Positions 49,773-57,353 of a DNA stretch of 64,000 nt are shown here, in pieces. The translations under genes and the position numbers were made by a program. The notes under the pieces were generated by a model that searched no databases, was not told the DNA's origin, and saw nothing but the letters and a program-made list of their open reading frames with translations. Position 1 is the stretch's first letter. Each line of letters starts with the position of its first letter. The DNA is from Rudaea sp. (GTDB lineage: Bacteria > Pseudomonadota > Gammaproteobacteria > Xanthomonadales > Rhodanobacteraceae), in the NCBI GenBank assembly GCA_031291055.1, contig JARLJU010000058.1, positions 1 to 64,000 of the forward strand, in the 5' to 3' direction.

Positions 49773-50339
49773 TTAGCGGCGCTTTTTGCGCTCAGCAGTG
49801 ACGCGCTTTCTAAACCGGTCAATTTCGATTGTATCGGTCAACCATTCCGGCGCAGTGGCCCACAGCTCCGGGGATTTCGCGCCAGAATCACGATCAAGCT
49901 GCGCGTTTATCCATTTTGTAATTTCTGGTTGTCTCGGTTTTCTCTTTGCGGCTTGGAGCTTGGCGTCCCGCTTGCCGGACTTACCTAGCAAAATCGTCAA
50001 GAACCGATCTTCGTCGCAACGGTGAGTGCTGCGTATCATGTTCAACAGACGGATAGCTAGGGCGAGTTCCGGATCAATAGGGGTGATGTTGCGATACCCC
50101 TCACCCGGTTCGTGATCATGTGGCTCGCGCTCCTCCAATAGTGCCCGCGCCTTAGCCTTATTCGGATAGTGCTCGAGCAGGACGCTGCGCAGTTCCGTCA
50201 GGATACCCGCGAGCAATGGCGAGGCATCGTCGCGTACTTGCCCTAGCAATCCGTCGAAGTCGCCTTGTTCGCGGCGGTTCGCCTCATCTACTCCGTCGCT
50301 AAACGCGGCAATGGCTGCTTCTTTCGCTGTGGAAGTCAT
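49773..50339 (-). CDS. 188-residue uncharacterised element protein
   Basis: A soluble, charged, mainly helical protein starting at ATG 50339, which overlaps the integrase stop by four bases. Visible segments are FDGLLGQVRDDASPLLAGIL, a His/Glu-rich EREPHDHEPGEG, a helix ELALAIRLLNMIRSTHR and a basic C-terminus (KLQAAKRKPRQPEIT, RKRVTAERKKRR). No family is recognised and no enzyme motif is seen. The basic tail suggests nucleic-acid contact. Confidence 0.7.
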   Translation of the reverse strand: MTSTAKEAAIAAFSDGVDEANRREQGDFDGLLGQVRDDASPLLAGILTELRSVLLEHYPNKAKARALLEEREPHDHEPGEGYRNITPIDPELALAIRLLNMIRSTHRCDEDRFLTILLGKSGKRDAKLQAAKRKPRQPEITKWINAQLDRDSGAKSPELWATAPEWLTDTIEIDRFRKRVTAERKKRR

Positions 50340-51388
50340 CCGAACATCGCCTGATTCATCCGCCCCACAACTCCGCGAGTGTGGCCTTCTGTGAGATGAG
50401 TGTATCGCTTCACCATTTGTAGGGTTTTGTGCCCTAACACTTCTGCAATTTCGGCCAAGCTCGCACCGTTCATTGCGAGCGCCGATGCAGCGGTGTGGCG
50501 CAGGTCGTGGAACCGAAAATCCTCGATGCCGGCGCGCTGGCACGCTTCACGGAACATCTTGTCAACGACCAGCGGGCGGCCTTTGAGTCCGGGAAATACG
50601 AGGTCGGTATCAAGCCGACGCACTTTCAAATGTTCCGCGAGCAACCCATGCGCTAAGCCAGTCAGCGGCACGCTGCGGCGCTCGCCGTTCTTGGTATGGT
50701 GAAACGTGAGCATCTCTCGCTCCATGTTGACATCGGCGCGCCGCAAGCCCAGTAATTCACCCTTGCGGGCACCAGTGGACAGCGCGACGACAACTAGCGT
50801 GTGTAAGGTCTCACTGTGCGACTTGCAACTGACTTGAAGTGCGATGCGCTCGTCGGCAGTCAAGAACCGTACTCGTCCACGCGGCTCGCGCAGCTTTCGA
50901 ATATCTGTCAACGGGTTGTCCGTGATCAGCGAAAACTCGCGCTTTGCAATTGCAAAGCAATGCCGCAAATCACCGACGTACTGATTCGCCGTCGCGGGTG
51001 CGAAACGCTCGCCGACGCGGTTGGTAGATTTCAGCAGCTTTGCGCGAGCCTCCAATACACGAGCGATGGTGATATCGGCAAGGGCAAGGTGCCCATACTC
51101 TTTCCGCCAGAACGTGAGACGTTTGACGCGGCTCCCGTTCGTGCGAATCGCTGCAACTGCCAGGTACTCGCGCTCGTATCGGTCGATCAGTTCATTCAGC
51201 GTGACGCGCTTGGCTTCGACGTTTTGAAACCAGCGTCCGGCTCGTATTGAGGTCTCCGTTTCCGCAGCCCAACGCTTGGCATCGGTAATGCGGTCGAAGG
51301 TCGCATCGGCGGGGAGGTGGCCGCGAAGGCGAACCTTCACGCGGAACACCGTTTTGCCTTGTCGTTCGCGTTTTTCGATGGTCGCCAC
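50336..51388 (-). CDS. int: tyrosine-recombinase integrase of the element
   Basis: A 350-residue phage-type integrase. The N-terminal arm-binding part (VFRVKVRLRGHLPADATFD) is followed by a core-binding SAM-like domain (about 60-150). The catalytic domain then shows Arg in STGARKGELLGL, HDLRHTAAS with His-x-x-Arg, GHKTLQMVKRYTHL with the second His and the nucleophilic Tyr. The full R-K-H-R-H-Y set is present. I start at GTG 51388 with AGAGGAA nine bases upstream; an ATG at 51457 would run through the arm-type repeat. It sits 101 bases inside the right attachment repeat, typical of elements integrated in tRNA genes. Confidence 0.93.
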   Translation of the reverse strand: MATIEKRERQGKTVFRVKVRLRGHLPADATFDRITDAKRWAAETETSIRAGRWFQNVEAKRVTLNELIDRYEREYLAVAAIRTNGSRVKRLTFWRKEYGHLALADITIARVLEARAKLLKSTNRVGERFAPATANQYVGDLRHCFAIAKREFSLITDNPLTDIRKLREPRGRVRFLTADERIALQVSCKSHSETLHTLVVVALSTGARKGELLGLRRADVNMEREMLTFHHTKNGERRSVPLTGLAHGLLAEHLKVRRLDTDLVFPGLKGRPLVVDKMFREACQRAGIEDFRFHDLRHTAASALAMNGASLAEIAEVLGHKTLQMVKRYTHLTEGHTRGVVGRMNQAMFG

Positions 51389-51423
51389 TGGGATTCCTCT
51401 CGTTGCCGCTTGTTGAGAGGAAT

Positions 51424-51445
51424 TGTCCCTGTAGTGTCCCTGAGG
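51424..51445. repeat. right arm-type repeat of the element
   Basis: TGTCCCTGTAGTGTCCCTGAGG matches 42461-42482 at 20 of 22 positions and lies 44 bases inside the right attachment repeat. In the excised circle the two copies would flank the core site. Confidence 0.7.
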
Positions 51446-51489
51446 CACAAGTGCCAACGCGACTTACTAGTATAAGTTATTGATTTAAT

Positions 51490-51534
51490 TGGCGACCCCG
51501 GCCCGATTTGAACGGGCGACCTCGCCCTTAGGAG
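51490..51534. repeat. attachment site, proximal copy within tRNA-Arg
   Basis: Identical to 42309-42353. It runs from the CCA end of the tRNA to the first base of the anticodon loop, so recombination can occur without damaging the tRNA. Confidence 0.93.
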
Positions 51535-51566
51535 GGGCGCGCTCTATCCAGCTGAGCTACGGGGCC
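51490..51566 (-). tRNA. tRNA-Arg (anticodon CCT)
   Basis: A 77-base cloverleaf with encoded CCA. The acceptor is GGCCCCG/CGGGGTC with discriminator G, the D-arm is GCTC...GAGC, and the anticodon stem is CGCCC/GGGCG around the loop CTCCTAA, giving anticodon CCT. The T-arm is GCCCG-TTCAAAT-CGGGC. The gene reads AGG codons. Its 3' half is the integration target of the adjacent element and is duplicated at the far end. Confidence 0.97.
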
Positions 51567-51728
51567 GATGGACGCATTATCGCAGGAACCGTCGGCGCTG
51601 CGAATTGGGACCGCGCCATGCCTTGAGTTCCGGACGTCCGCCATGACCTTGTAATCATGTATGCGACAATCGCGGGCAAAATCGCCCTGCACTGCAGCGG
51701 AACCCACAACCCGATCCGGAGAACAACA

Positions 51729-52232
51729 ATGCAGCTTTCGATGTATGAAATTCTGGTGCCGACGGCCAACCGCGTTCTTGGCAATATCGGCAAGTTCCTC
51801 GACAAGGGTGCGGCATTGGCCGAGCGCAAGGAAATTGAAGCGGGCGTGTTGCTGAATTCGCGCCTGGCTCCGGACATGTTCCCGCTGACGCGCCAGATCC
51901 AGATTGCCTGCGATATCGCCAAGGGCGCAGCCGCGCGCTTGAGCGAAACCGAAATTCCCAAATTCGACGACACGGAAACCAGTGTGGCCGAACTCAAGGC
52001 GCGCATCGCCAAGACGCTGGATTTCATCAACGGCATTCCGGCCGCGAAGTACGCCGGCAGCGAAGGCCGCGACATTACCGTCGTCAGCCGCCGTGGCGAC
52101 TTGAAGTTCAAGGGTCTGGACTATCTGCGCGATTTCGTTCTGCCGAACGTGTATTTCCACGCGACGGCGACTTACGCGATCCTGCGCCACAATGGCGTGG
52201 AGCTCGGCAAGAGCGACTTTCTGGGTGGCTGA
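51729..52232 (+). CDS. DUF1993 family protein
   Basis: A 167-residue protein resembling the DUF1993 group, small helical-bundle proteins related in fold to DinB-type four-helix proteins. Typical features are the start MSMYEILVPTANRVLGNIGKFLDKG, LNSRLAPDMFPLTRQIQIACD, FDDTETSVAELKARI and the end YFHATATYAILRHNGVELGKSDFLG. ATG 51729 has GGAGAA upstream. Function in the family is unknown. The following gene starts eight bases before its stop, so the two form an operon. Confidence 0.88.
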   Translation: MQLSMYEILVPTANRVLGNIGKFLDKGAALAERKEIEAGVLLNSRLAPDMFPLTRQIQIACDIAKGAAARLSETEIPKFDDTETSVAELKARIAKTLDFINGIPAAKYAGSEGRDITVVSRRGDLKFKGLDYLRDFVLPNVYFHATATYAILRHNGVELGKSDFLGG

Positions 52233-52710
52233 CCGCGGACCGGCCCCGACGCAGCCGGCCACGCATCGGGCGCTCGCCTGGATCGCCGTTTTCAAGCTGT
52301 TCAAGGCGGCGGCCCTGTTGACGTTGGCTGCCGCAACGCTGCATCTGCTCGAGCCGGGTGCGCTTGACCGCCAAGTCAAGCGATTGCGTGAATTGCCGCT
52401 CGCGGCGGGCTGGCAGCCGATGATGCACGCGATCGACTGGCTGACCCAGCTCAGCCAGCGAAAGATAGCGGTGGCGGCCGCTCTGGCCTGTGCCTATGCG
52501 CTGCTGTACGCCATCGAGGGTGTTGGCCTGTGGCTGCGCAAGCGCTGGGCCGAATACCTGACAACGGTGGCGACTGCGACGCTCATACCGTTTGAAATCT
52601 GGGAACTGACGCGGAGCGTGAGCCTGCTCAAGGTCGCGGCGCTGGCGATCAATGTCGCGATCGTGATCTACCTGTATCGCGTCATCAGAAGCGATCGAAA
52701 AGCCGGCTGA
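52225..52710 (+). CDS. DUF2127-like membrane protein
   Basis: A 161-residue inner-membrane protein, probably from GTG 52225, which overlaps the upstream gene by eight bases. The hydrophobic segments lie near residues 18-38 (LAWIAVFKLFKAAALLTLAAATLHLL), 85-105 (IAVAAALACAYALLYAIEGVGLW) and 135-152 (LLKVAALAINVAIVIYLY). The GVGLWLRKRWAEYLTTVATATLIPFEIWEL stretch matches the DUF2127 family pattern of G-x-G-L-W...R-W-A-E. Role unknown. Confidence 0.82.
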   Translation: MADRGPAPTQPATHRALAWIAVFKLFKAAALLTLAAATLHLLEPGALDRQVKRLRELPLAAGWQPMMHAIDWLTQLSQRKIAVAAALACAYALLYAIEGVGLWLRKRWAEYLTTVATATLIPFEIWELTRSVSLLKVAALAINVAIVIYLYRVIRSDRKAG

Positions 52711-52762
52711 CCGCCGGCGCATTGCTGTACCACGGCCACATTGTGGAAATTGTCCCAATTCG

Positions 52763-53413
52763 CTATTTTTTCTTCGTCGTACGCAACTTGCGCGCCTTCG
52801 CGGCGCTCCGGTCGCGGCGTTCGGTTTTCATGCAAGCAGCGTATTGATTTACAGCCTGGCGCAGTGCGGCGGCATCCTCGCCCTTGCGCAGGCCATGCGT
52901 GGACAATGCTTTTTGCATGCGCTGGATCAGGTCGAAATCGTGCTCGTCGCGGTAGGGTTTAAGGTCCAGATCCGCCGGCACTTTCTGCAGGCGTTCGTCG
53001 CCGATGTGCTTGACGTATTTCTGCATGAAGCGATCGTAGTCGCGCCATAGAATGCCCTCGGCGCGCACGGCAGCTTCTTCGGCGCGCGTGGCGATCTGGT
53101 GCGCGTGCAGGTAGTGCAGACCGAGCTGGTCGATCAGCGTCTTTTCCACTTCCTCATGCATGATGAGGTAGCGGTCGACGTCCACTTTTCTGCCTTTGTA
53201 GCTCATGGTCGGCGGCAGGTGCCGGTCGATGTAGATGGTCTGCCCATCCTGGCTGTATCCAGCCAGGTAGGGAACGTCATGGGCCCGGTCGAGTTTTTTC
53301 ACCCGGCGCAGCACTGCATCGAGGGCGCGATCCAGCATCAGGCTGGACACGTACCAGTCCGGAATATGCAGTTTCTTGTGCGGGGCGTTCGGATGACAAC
53401 CTTGGGCGGGCAT
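52763..53413 (-). CDS. conserved hypothetical protein with HEEVEK motif
   Basis: A 216-residue protein starting at ATG 53413, with AAGGAG nine bases upstream. The conserved core reads VPYLAGYSQDGQTIYIDRHLP, then VDRYLIMHEEVEKTLID, LHYLHAHQIATRAEEAAV and VPADLDLKPYRDEHDF. The HExxE element followed by further His and Glu residues would suit a metal site, but it is not a standard HExxH peptidase. I recognise this as a conserved proteobacterial type without known function. It is divergent from the cold-shock gene. Confidence 0.75.
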   Translation of the reverse strand: MPAQGCHPNAPHKKLHIPDWYVSSLMLDRALDAVLRRVKKLDRAHDVPYLAGYSQDGQTIYIDRHLPPTMSYKGRKVDVDRYLIMHEEVEKTLIDQLGLHYLHAHQIATRAEEAAVRAEGILWRDYDRFMQKYVKHIGDERLQKVPADLDLKPYRDEHDFDLIQRMQKALSTHGLRKGEDAAALRQAVNQYAACMKTERRDRSAAKARKLRTTKKK

Positions 53414-53746
53414 TGAGTCTGCTCCTTGGGCGGATACGACAGACGCGACCTTAGCGCAAGGCGGGTATTTTGGATACCGGCCGGCGCCAGGATTCTCGCG
53501 TAAACCGCCGAAATTCCGGACGTTTTTGAACCTTGCAGGAAGCTTGCATAATGGAACAAGTACCAATTCGTACTTTTGTAAATTTTGGGTTATAGTCGCC
53601 GCACTGTGTTTGCACGGTCGCTAGTTTGTGGCCTGAAAGCGCTGGATCACCGATCCGCTTCGTCACTAAAGTTTCCATGCACACCAGTAAGCCGGCCCCG
53701 CCCCCTGCGGCGGTCAGCCTTGTCTGAACAGTCTCGTGGAGTTTTT
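53414..53746. promoter_or_regulatory. divergent promoter region and long cold-shock 5' leader
   Basis: About 330 bases without a gene. It contains a TATAGT -10-like box at 53591-53596 that would leave a leader of about 145 bases before the cold-shock gene. Long structured leaders are typical of cspA-type mRNAs; no consensus -35 is clear. Confidence 0.45.
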
Positions 53747-53956
53747 ATGTCGGATCGTGAGGTTGGTACCGTCAAGTGGTTCAATGACAGCAAGGGCTTC
53801 GGGTTCATCAGCCGTGAAAACGGCCCCGATGTGTTCGTGCATTTTCGCGCCATCACGGGCACGGGTTTCCGCACCTTGCAGGAAGGCCAGAAAGTGAGCT
53901 TCAAAGTCGTGCAGGGCCAGAAAGGCCTGCAGGCAGACGAGGTCGCTCCAGCCTAG
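53747..53956 (+). CDS. cold-shock domain protein
   Basis: A 69-residue single-domain RNA chaperone of the CspA type. It shows [12 protein letters not shown] containing RNP1 (KGFGFI), DVFVHF as RNP2, and [23 protein letters not shown] as the last strands. Such proteins melt RNA structure during cold or stress. ATG 53747 follows GTGGAG. The gene is followed by a strong terminator and stands alone. Confidence 0.96.
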   Translation: MSDREVGTVKWFNDSKGFGFISRENGPDVFVHFRAITGTGFRTLQEGQKVSFKVVQGQKGLQADEVAPA

Positions 53957-53974
53957 CAATACCGGAAGAGCACC

Positions 53975-54010
53975 ACACACCGGCGGATCGTCTCCTCCGG
54001 TGTGTTTTTC
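53975..54010 (+). terminator. intrinsic terminator of the cold-shock gene
   Basis: A perfect 9-bp stem ACACACCGG/CCGGTGTGT with a 13-base loop, followed by a short T run. It starts 19 bases after the stop codon. Confidence 0.88.
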
Positions 54011-54043
54011 TGTGTATCGTGGAATGCTATCGCGGCGGTTTTT

Positions 54044-54928
54044 CTAGAAGCGGTCGTTGCGAAAATCTTCGATCGCCTCTGCAATCTGCTGCGGCGTGTT
54101 CATCACGAATGGACCGTATTTCGCCACGGGTTCGTTGAGGGGTCGGCCGGCGACCAGAATCAGCCGCGATGGCGCGTCAGTGCCGGTGATCCGGACGCCC
54201 GATCCCTGACCCAGCAGCCCGAGGTCTCCGCGCACCAGCTCCCGCGAGGCACGATCGCCGATCCGTGCCTGTCCTTCATACACGTAGACGAACGCATTGT
54301 GGCCAAAGGGCAGCGGCACATCGAGGTTCGCGCCCGGCCGCAGGTGCAGATCCAGGTAGACGGCCTGTGTTGCCACCTCATGCACCGGCCCTTTGACATT
54401 GGCAAAATGTCCGGCGATCACGCGTACTTTGGCTTCTTCCAGCGCCACCTCGGGAATGCGTTCCGGCGCGATGTCCTGATAGCGCGGCGCCGTCATCTTG
54501 TCCTTGGCTGGCAGGTTGACCCAGAGCTGGAAACCCCACATCAGTCCGTTTTCCTGCTCGGGCATTTCCGAATGCAGGATGCCACGGCCGGCGGTCATCC
54601 ATTGCACGCTGCCGGGCGTCAACAGGCCGCTGTTGCCATGATTGTCGTTGTGGCGCATGCGTCCGGCGAGCATGTAGGTCACGGTCTCGAAACCGCGATG
54701 CGGGTGGCTGGGAAAACCGCCGATATAGTCGCTTGCGGAGTCGGAACGGAATTCATCCAGCAGCAGGAACGGATCAAGCATGTCCAGGTCGCCTTGACCG
54801 ATCACGCGCGTGAGCTTCACGCCCGCACCATCACTGGCCGGACGGCCGCGTACGACACGCACGACCTGGCGCGCTTCCTCCATCTGCGACGGTTTCGTCG
54901 CGGTCAAGACATTGGCATTGGCAGGCAT
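54044..54928 (-). CDS. pirin family protein
   Basis: A 294-residue bicupin of the pirin family. The N-terminal cupin carries the metal ligands in FPSHPHRGFETVTYMLAG (two His) and GRGILHSEMP (His and Glu), so the iron site is intact. The C-terminal pirin domain has GPVHEVATQAVYLDLHL and NAFVYVYEG. Bacterial pirins include quercetin dioxygenase-like enzymes and regulators of pyruvate metabolism; the role here is open. It is divergent from a second, distantly related pirin. Confidence 0.92.
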   Translation of the reverse strand: MPANANVLTATKPSQMEEARQVVRVVRGRPASDGAGVKLTRVIGQGDLDMLDPFLLLDEFRSDSASDYIGGFPSHPHRGFETVTYMLAGRMRHNDNHGNSGLLTPGSVQWMTAGRGILHSEMPEQENGLMWGFQLWVNLPAKDKMTAPRYQDIAPERIPEVALEEAKVRVIAGHFANVKGPVHEVATQAVYLDLHLRPGANLDVPLPFGHNAFVYVYEGQARIGDRASRELVRGDLGLLGQGSGVRITGTDAPSRLILVAGRPLNEPVAKYGPFVMNTPQQIAEAIEDFRNDRF

Positions 54929-55032
54929 GAGATTTCCCGGTTGGACGATGACGCATACATGGGGATGCCAGCCGCGAAAAAAAGCCTTCGAAGAAGCATC
55001 CGGCGTCGGCAGAACCGCGATAGGATTGGGCG

Positions 55033-55905
55033 ATGAACCCCGAATCCATCATCGTACTCGAGCCGCAGATCCACGATCTCGGCGGTTTCACCGTGTCCCG
55101 GGTGCTGCCGCACCGGCTGGCGCGGCATGTGGGGCCATTCGTGTTTTTCGATCATATCGGCCCAGCGCGGTTTGCGGCGGGGCGGGGCATCGATGTGCGC
55201 CCGCATCCGCATATCGGGCTGGCTACGGTGACCTACCTGTTCGACGGCGCTCTGCAGCACCGCGACAATCTGGGCAACGTGCAGATCATCCGGCCCGGCG
55301 ACGTGAACTGGATGACGGCCGGCCGCGGTATTGCGCATTCGGAGCGCACGCCGGAGCTGGAGCGGGCGGCCGGACACCACATGCACGGCATCCAGACCTG
55401 GGTGGCGCTGCCGCGCGCGAGCGAGGAAGCGGCGCCGGATTTCCATCACCATCCGGCGTCGACCTTGCCGCAGATCGACATCGGCGGCGTGCGCCTGCGG
55501 CTCATCGCAGGAAATGCCTATGGTCAGCGTTCGCCCGTAGTCACGTTTTCGGCGATGTTCTATCTGGCCGCCGACTTTGCATCCGGCAGCGCGATCACCC
55601 TGCCGCCCGAGCATGTCGAGCGTTCCGTCTATGCGATCGATGGCGCGTTGCGTGTCGGAGGCATCGAACTGCCGGCGGGCCACCTGGCGGTATTGGCGCC
55701 CGGCCAGGACGTGGAAATCAGCGCAAGTTCGGCGGCACGCGCGCTGCTGCTGGGCGGCGAGCCGCTGGATGGTGAACGGCACATCTGGTGGAACTTCGTC
55801 TCCAGCTCACGCGAGCGGATCGAACGTGCCAAGGTTGCCTGGAAATCCGGGCTGTTTGCGCCGGTTCCGGACGATGCGGAATTCATCCCCCTGCCGGATC
55901 GATGA
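55033..55905 (+). CDS. pirin family protein, second copy
   Basis: A 290-residue bicupin. Metal ligands lie in RPHPHIGLATVTYLFDG and GRGIAHSER, with the glutamate retained, so this copy also appears able to bind iron. The C-terminal domain (FSAMFYLAADFASGSAITLPPEH, YAIDGALRVGGIEL) is clearly diverged from its neighbour. It ends WKSGLFAPVPDDAEFIPLP, a frequent pirin ending. The two pirin genes are transcribed away from each other across 104 bases and may share control. Confidence 0.92.
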   Translation: MNPESIIVLEPQIHDLGGFTVSRVLPHRLARHVGPFVFFDHIGPARFAAGRGIDVRPHPHIGLATVTYLFDGALQHRDNLGNVQIIRPGDVNWMTAGRGIAHSERTPELERAAGHHMHGIQTWVALPRASEEAAPDFHHHPASTLPQIDIGGVRLRLIAGNAYGQRSPVVTFSAMFYLAADFASGSAITLPPEHVERSVYAIDGALRVGGIELPAGHLAVLAPGQDVEISASSAARALLLGGEPLDGERHIWWNFVSSSRERIERAKVAWKSGLFAPVPDDAEFIPLPDR

Positions 55906-55923
55906 TTCGCCGCAACCCCGAAG

Positions 55924-56316
55924 TCATCGATACTCCCGATGGCAGCTGTCGCAGGCCGCGCCGATCCTTTCCACCGCCGACGCCAGCGTAGGACAGTCTG
56001 TCGCGGCTGTGGCTGCCGCCAGCGTATCGCGCAGGCGCTGTGCGTATTCGCGGAACGGGGCATCCGCCGTGTCGTCCGGATACAACGCCGGCTCAACGTC
56101 CGCGGCCAGTTCGTCGAGACGGACGAGGGTCGCCGACGTGGCTTTCGCCTCGCAGCGATTCAGGCGTATTTCCTGCCGGAGCATCGCCAGACGATGCTGC
56201 ATGACGTTCATGATTCCGCGCGGATACGCGTCGCGCCGATTGAGGGTGTTGACGGCAATTGCGCCGCCCGCAGCGCCAAGGACGATGCCGAGCAACAGCA
56301 GGATCAGGTTGCGCAT
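55924..56316 (-). CDS. membrane-anchored haem-binding protein, cytochrome c'-like
   Basis: A 130-residue protein with an N-terminal hydrophobic helix (LILLLLGIVLGAAGGAIAV), followed by helices. A single C-terminal haem attachment motif CDSCH lies four residues from the end. Haem at the far C-terminus of a helical domain is the plan of cytochrome c' and c-556. The axial ligand opposite the CxxCH His is not certain. It is likely periplasmic and tethered to the inner membrane; substrate (for example nitric oxide binding or electron transfer) is unknown. Confidence 0.78.
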   Translation of the reverse strand: MRNLILLLLGIVLGAAGGAIAVNTLNRRDAYPRGIMNVMQHRLAMLRQEIRLNRCEAKATSATLVRLDELAADVEPALYPDDTADAPFREYAQRLRDTLAAATAATDCPTLASAVERIGAACDSCHREYR

Positions 56317-56424
56317 GGGTCAAGGCCGGTTCCAGCAAGGCGAAAAAGGATAGCGAAATTACCCCGGCGATGGTTCGCCCCGCTCCGTTGCGGGTAAGAT
56401 CACGGACAGCCACCCCGGCTACGC

Positions 56425-56430
56425 TACAAT
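56425..56430 (+). promoter_or_regulatory. candidate -10 box of the FHA-GGDEF gene
   Basis: TACAAT matches the -10 consensus at five of six positions. It would start transcription about 20 bases before the GTG at 56457, which supports that start. The -35 is weak. Confidence 0.4.
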
Positions 56431-56456
56431 CTACGCACCCGGCTGGGACTGCTTCC

Positions 56457-57353
56457 GTGCATTCTAGCAACGACCAGAATTCCAATACCGACCGTCACAC
56501 TGTGGCCCAGGCGGCACCGCGTGAGGACGACACCTTCAAGCCGCGACTCATCGTTGTCAGCGGCGTGATGCTGGGTTTTCAGCTTGAGCTAGGGACGGCA
56601 CTGATCGTCGTCGGTCGGGCCAGCGAATGCGGCCTGTCGCTGCCGCACCCGAGCGTTTCGCGCCATCACTGCCGCATCTGGCGCGAGGGCGACACTTACG
56701 TCATCGAGGATCTGGGCTCGACCAACCAGACCTATCTCAATGGCAAGCCGGTCACGCGCGCGGAATTGCGCGACGGCGACCAGATCAGCGTGGGCAGCAA
56801 CGCCATCAAGTATTTCATCGGCGCCAGCATGGAAGCGACCTACCACAACGAGCTGATCGACCTGGCGATCTACGACGGCCTGACCGGTTTTTTCAACCGC
56901 CGTCATTTCCGTGGCCTGCTCGACGAGTACATGGAAAAACTCAAGACTTCGGCGCCGGTGAGCGTGCTGATCATGGATCTGGATCATTTCAAGCTGGTCA
57001 ACGACCGTCACGGCCATCTGGCCGGCGACCAGGTGTTGACCAGTGTCGCCCAGCTGATCCGCGAGAACGCTCCGGCAGGCGCGCCGATCGGTCGCCTGGG
57101 CGGCGAGGAATTTGCGATGGCCTTGCGTGGAATGGCGCTGGACGCCGCCGTGGCGCTGGCCGAACGCGTGCGTATCGCGGTGGCTGCGCAGCCGATCCAG
57201 ACGCGCGATGTCACCTTGCCGGTGACGATCAGCATCGGTGTAGCCCAGGTCGATGCCGAGGTGACGGCAAGCGCGGATCTGCTGCGCCGCGCCGACGAGC
57301 AGCTTTACCGAGCCAAGCAGGAAGGACGCAACCGGGTCTGCGTCGCCGATTAG
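56457..57353 (+). CDS. diguanylate cyclase with N-terminal FHA domain
   Basis: A 298-residue soluble protein. The FHA domain (about residues 25-115) has IVVGRASECGLSLPHPSVSRHHCRI with the phosphothreonine-binding Arg and Ser/His, and GSTNQTYLNGKPV. The GGDEF domain follows (AIYDGLTGFFNRRHFRG, LIMDLDHFKLVNDRHGH) with active-site GGEEF. The inhibitory RxxD is absent five residues before GGEEF, so feedback inhibition by c-di-GMP is probably lost. Its stop overlaps the stop of the convergent Ser/Thr kinase gene. That pairing suggests the kinase phosphorylates a partner read by the FHA domain. I start at GTG 56457 because a -10 box lies just upstream. Confidence 0.88.
   Translation: MHSSNDQNSNTDRHTVAQAAPREDDTFKPRLIVVSGVMLGFQLELGTALIVVGRASECGLSLPHPSVSRHHCRIWREGDTYVIEDLGSTNQTYLNGKPVTRAELRDGDQISVGSNAIKYFIGASMEATYHNELIDLAIYDGLTGFFNRRHFRGLLDEYMEKLKTSAPVSVLIMDLDHFKLVNDRHGHLAGDQVLTSVAQLIRENAPAGAPIGRLGGEEFAMALRGMALDAAVALAERVRIAVAAQPIQTRDVTLPVTISIGVAQVDAEVTASADLLRRADEQLYRAKQEGRNRVCVAD

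Larger units (their letters stand above)
42309..51534. mobile_element. integrative element in tRNA-Arg(CCT)
   Basis: A 9.2-kb insertion bounded by a perfect 45-bp direct repeat (42309-42353 and 51490-51534) equal to the tRNA-Arg 3' half. A tyrosine recombinase gene lies directly inside the tRNA-proximal end. The element carries an AlpA-like protein, a primase and small unknown proteins on the minus strand, and three exported-protein genes on the plus strand. It has no capsid, terminase, relaxase or secretion genes, so it cannot be a self-sufficient phage or conjugative element. It resembles phage-satellite or integrative-mobilisable elements that borrow helper functions. Confidence 0.9.
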
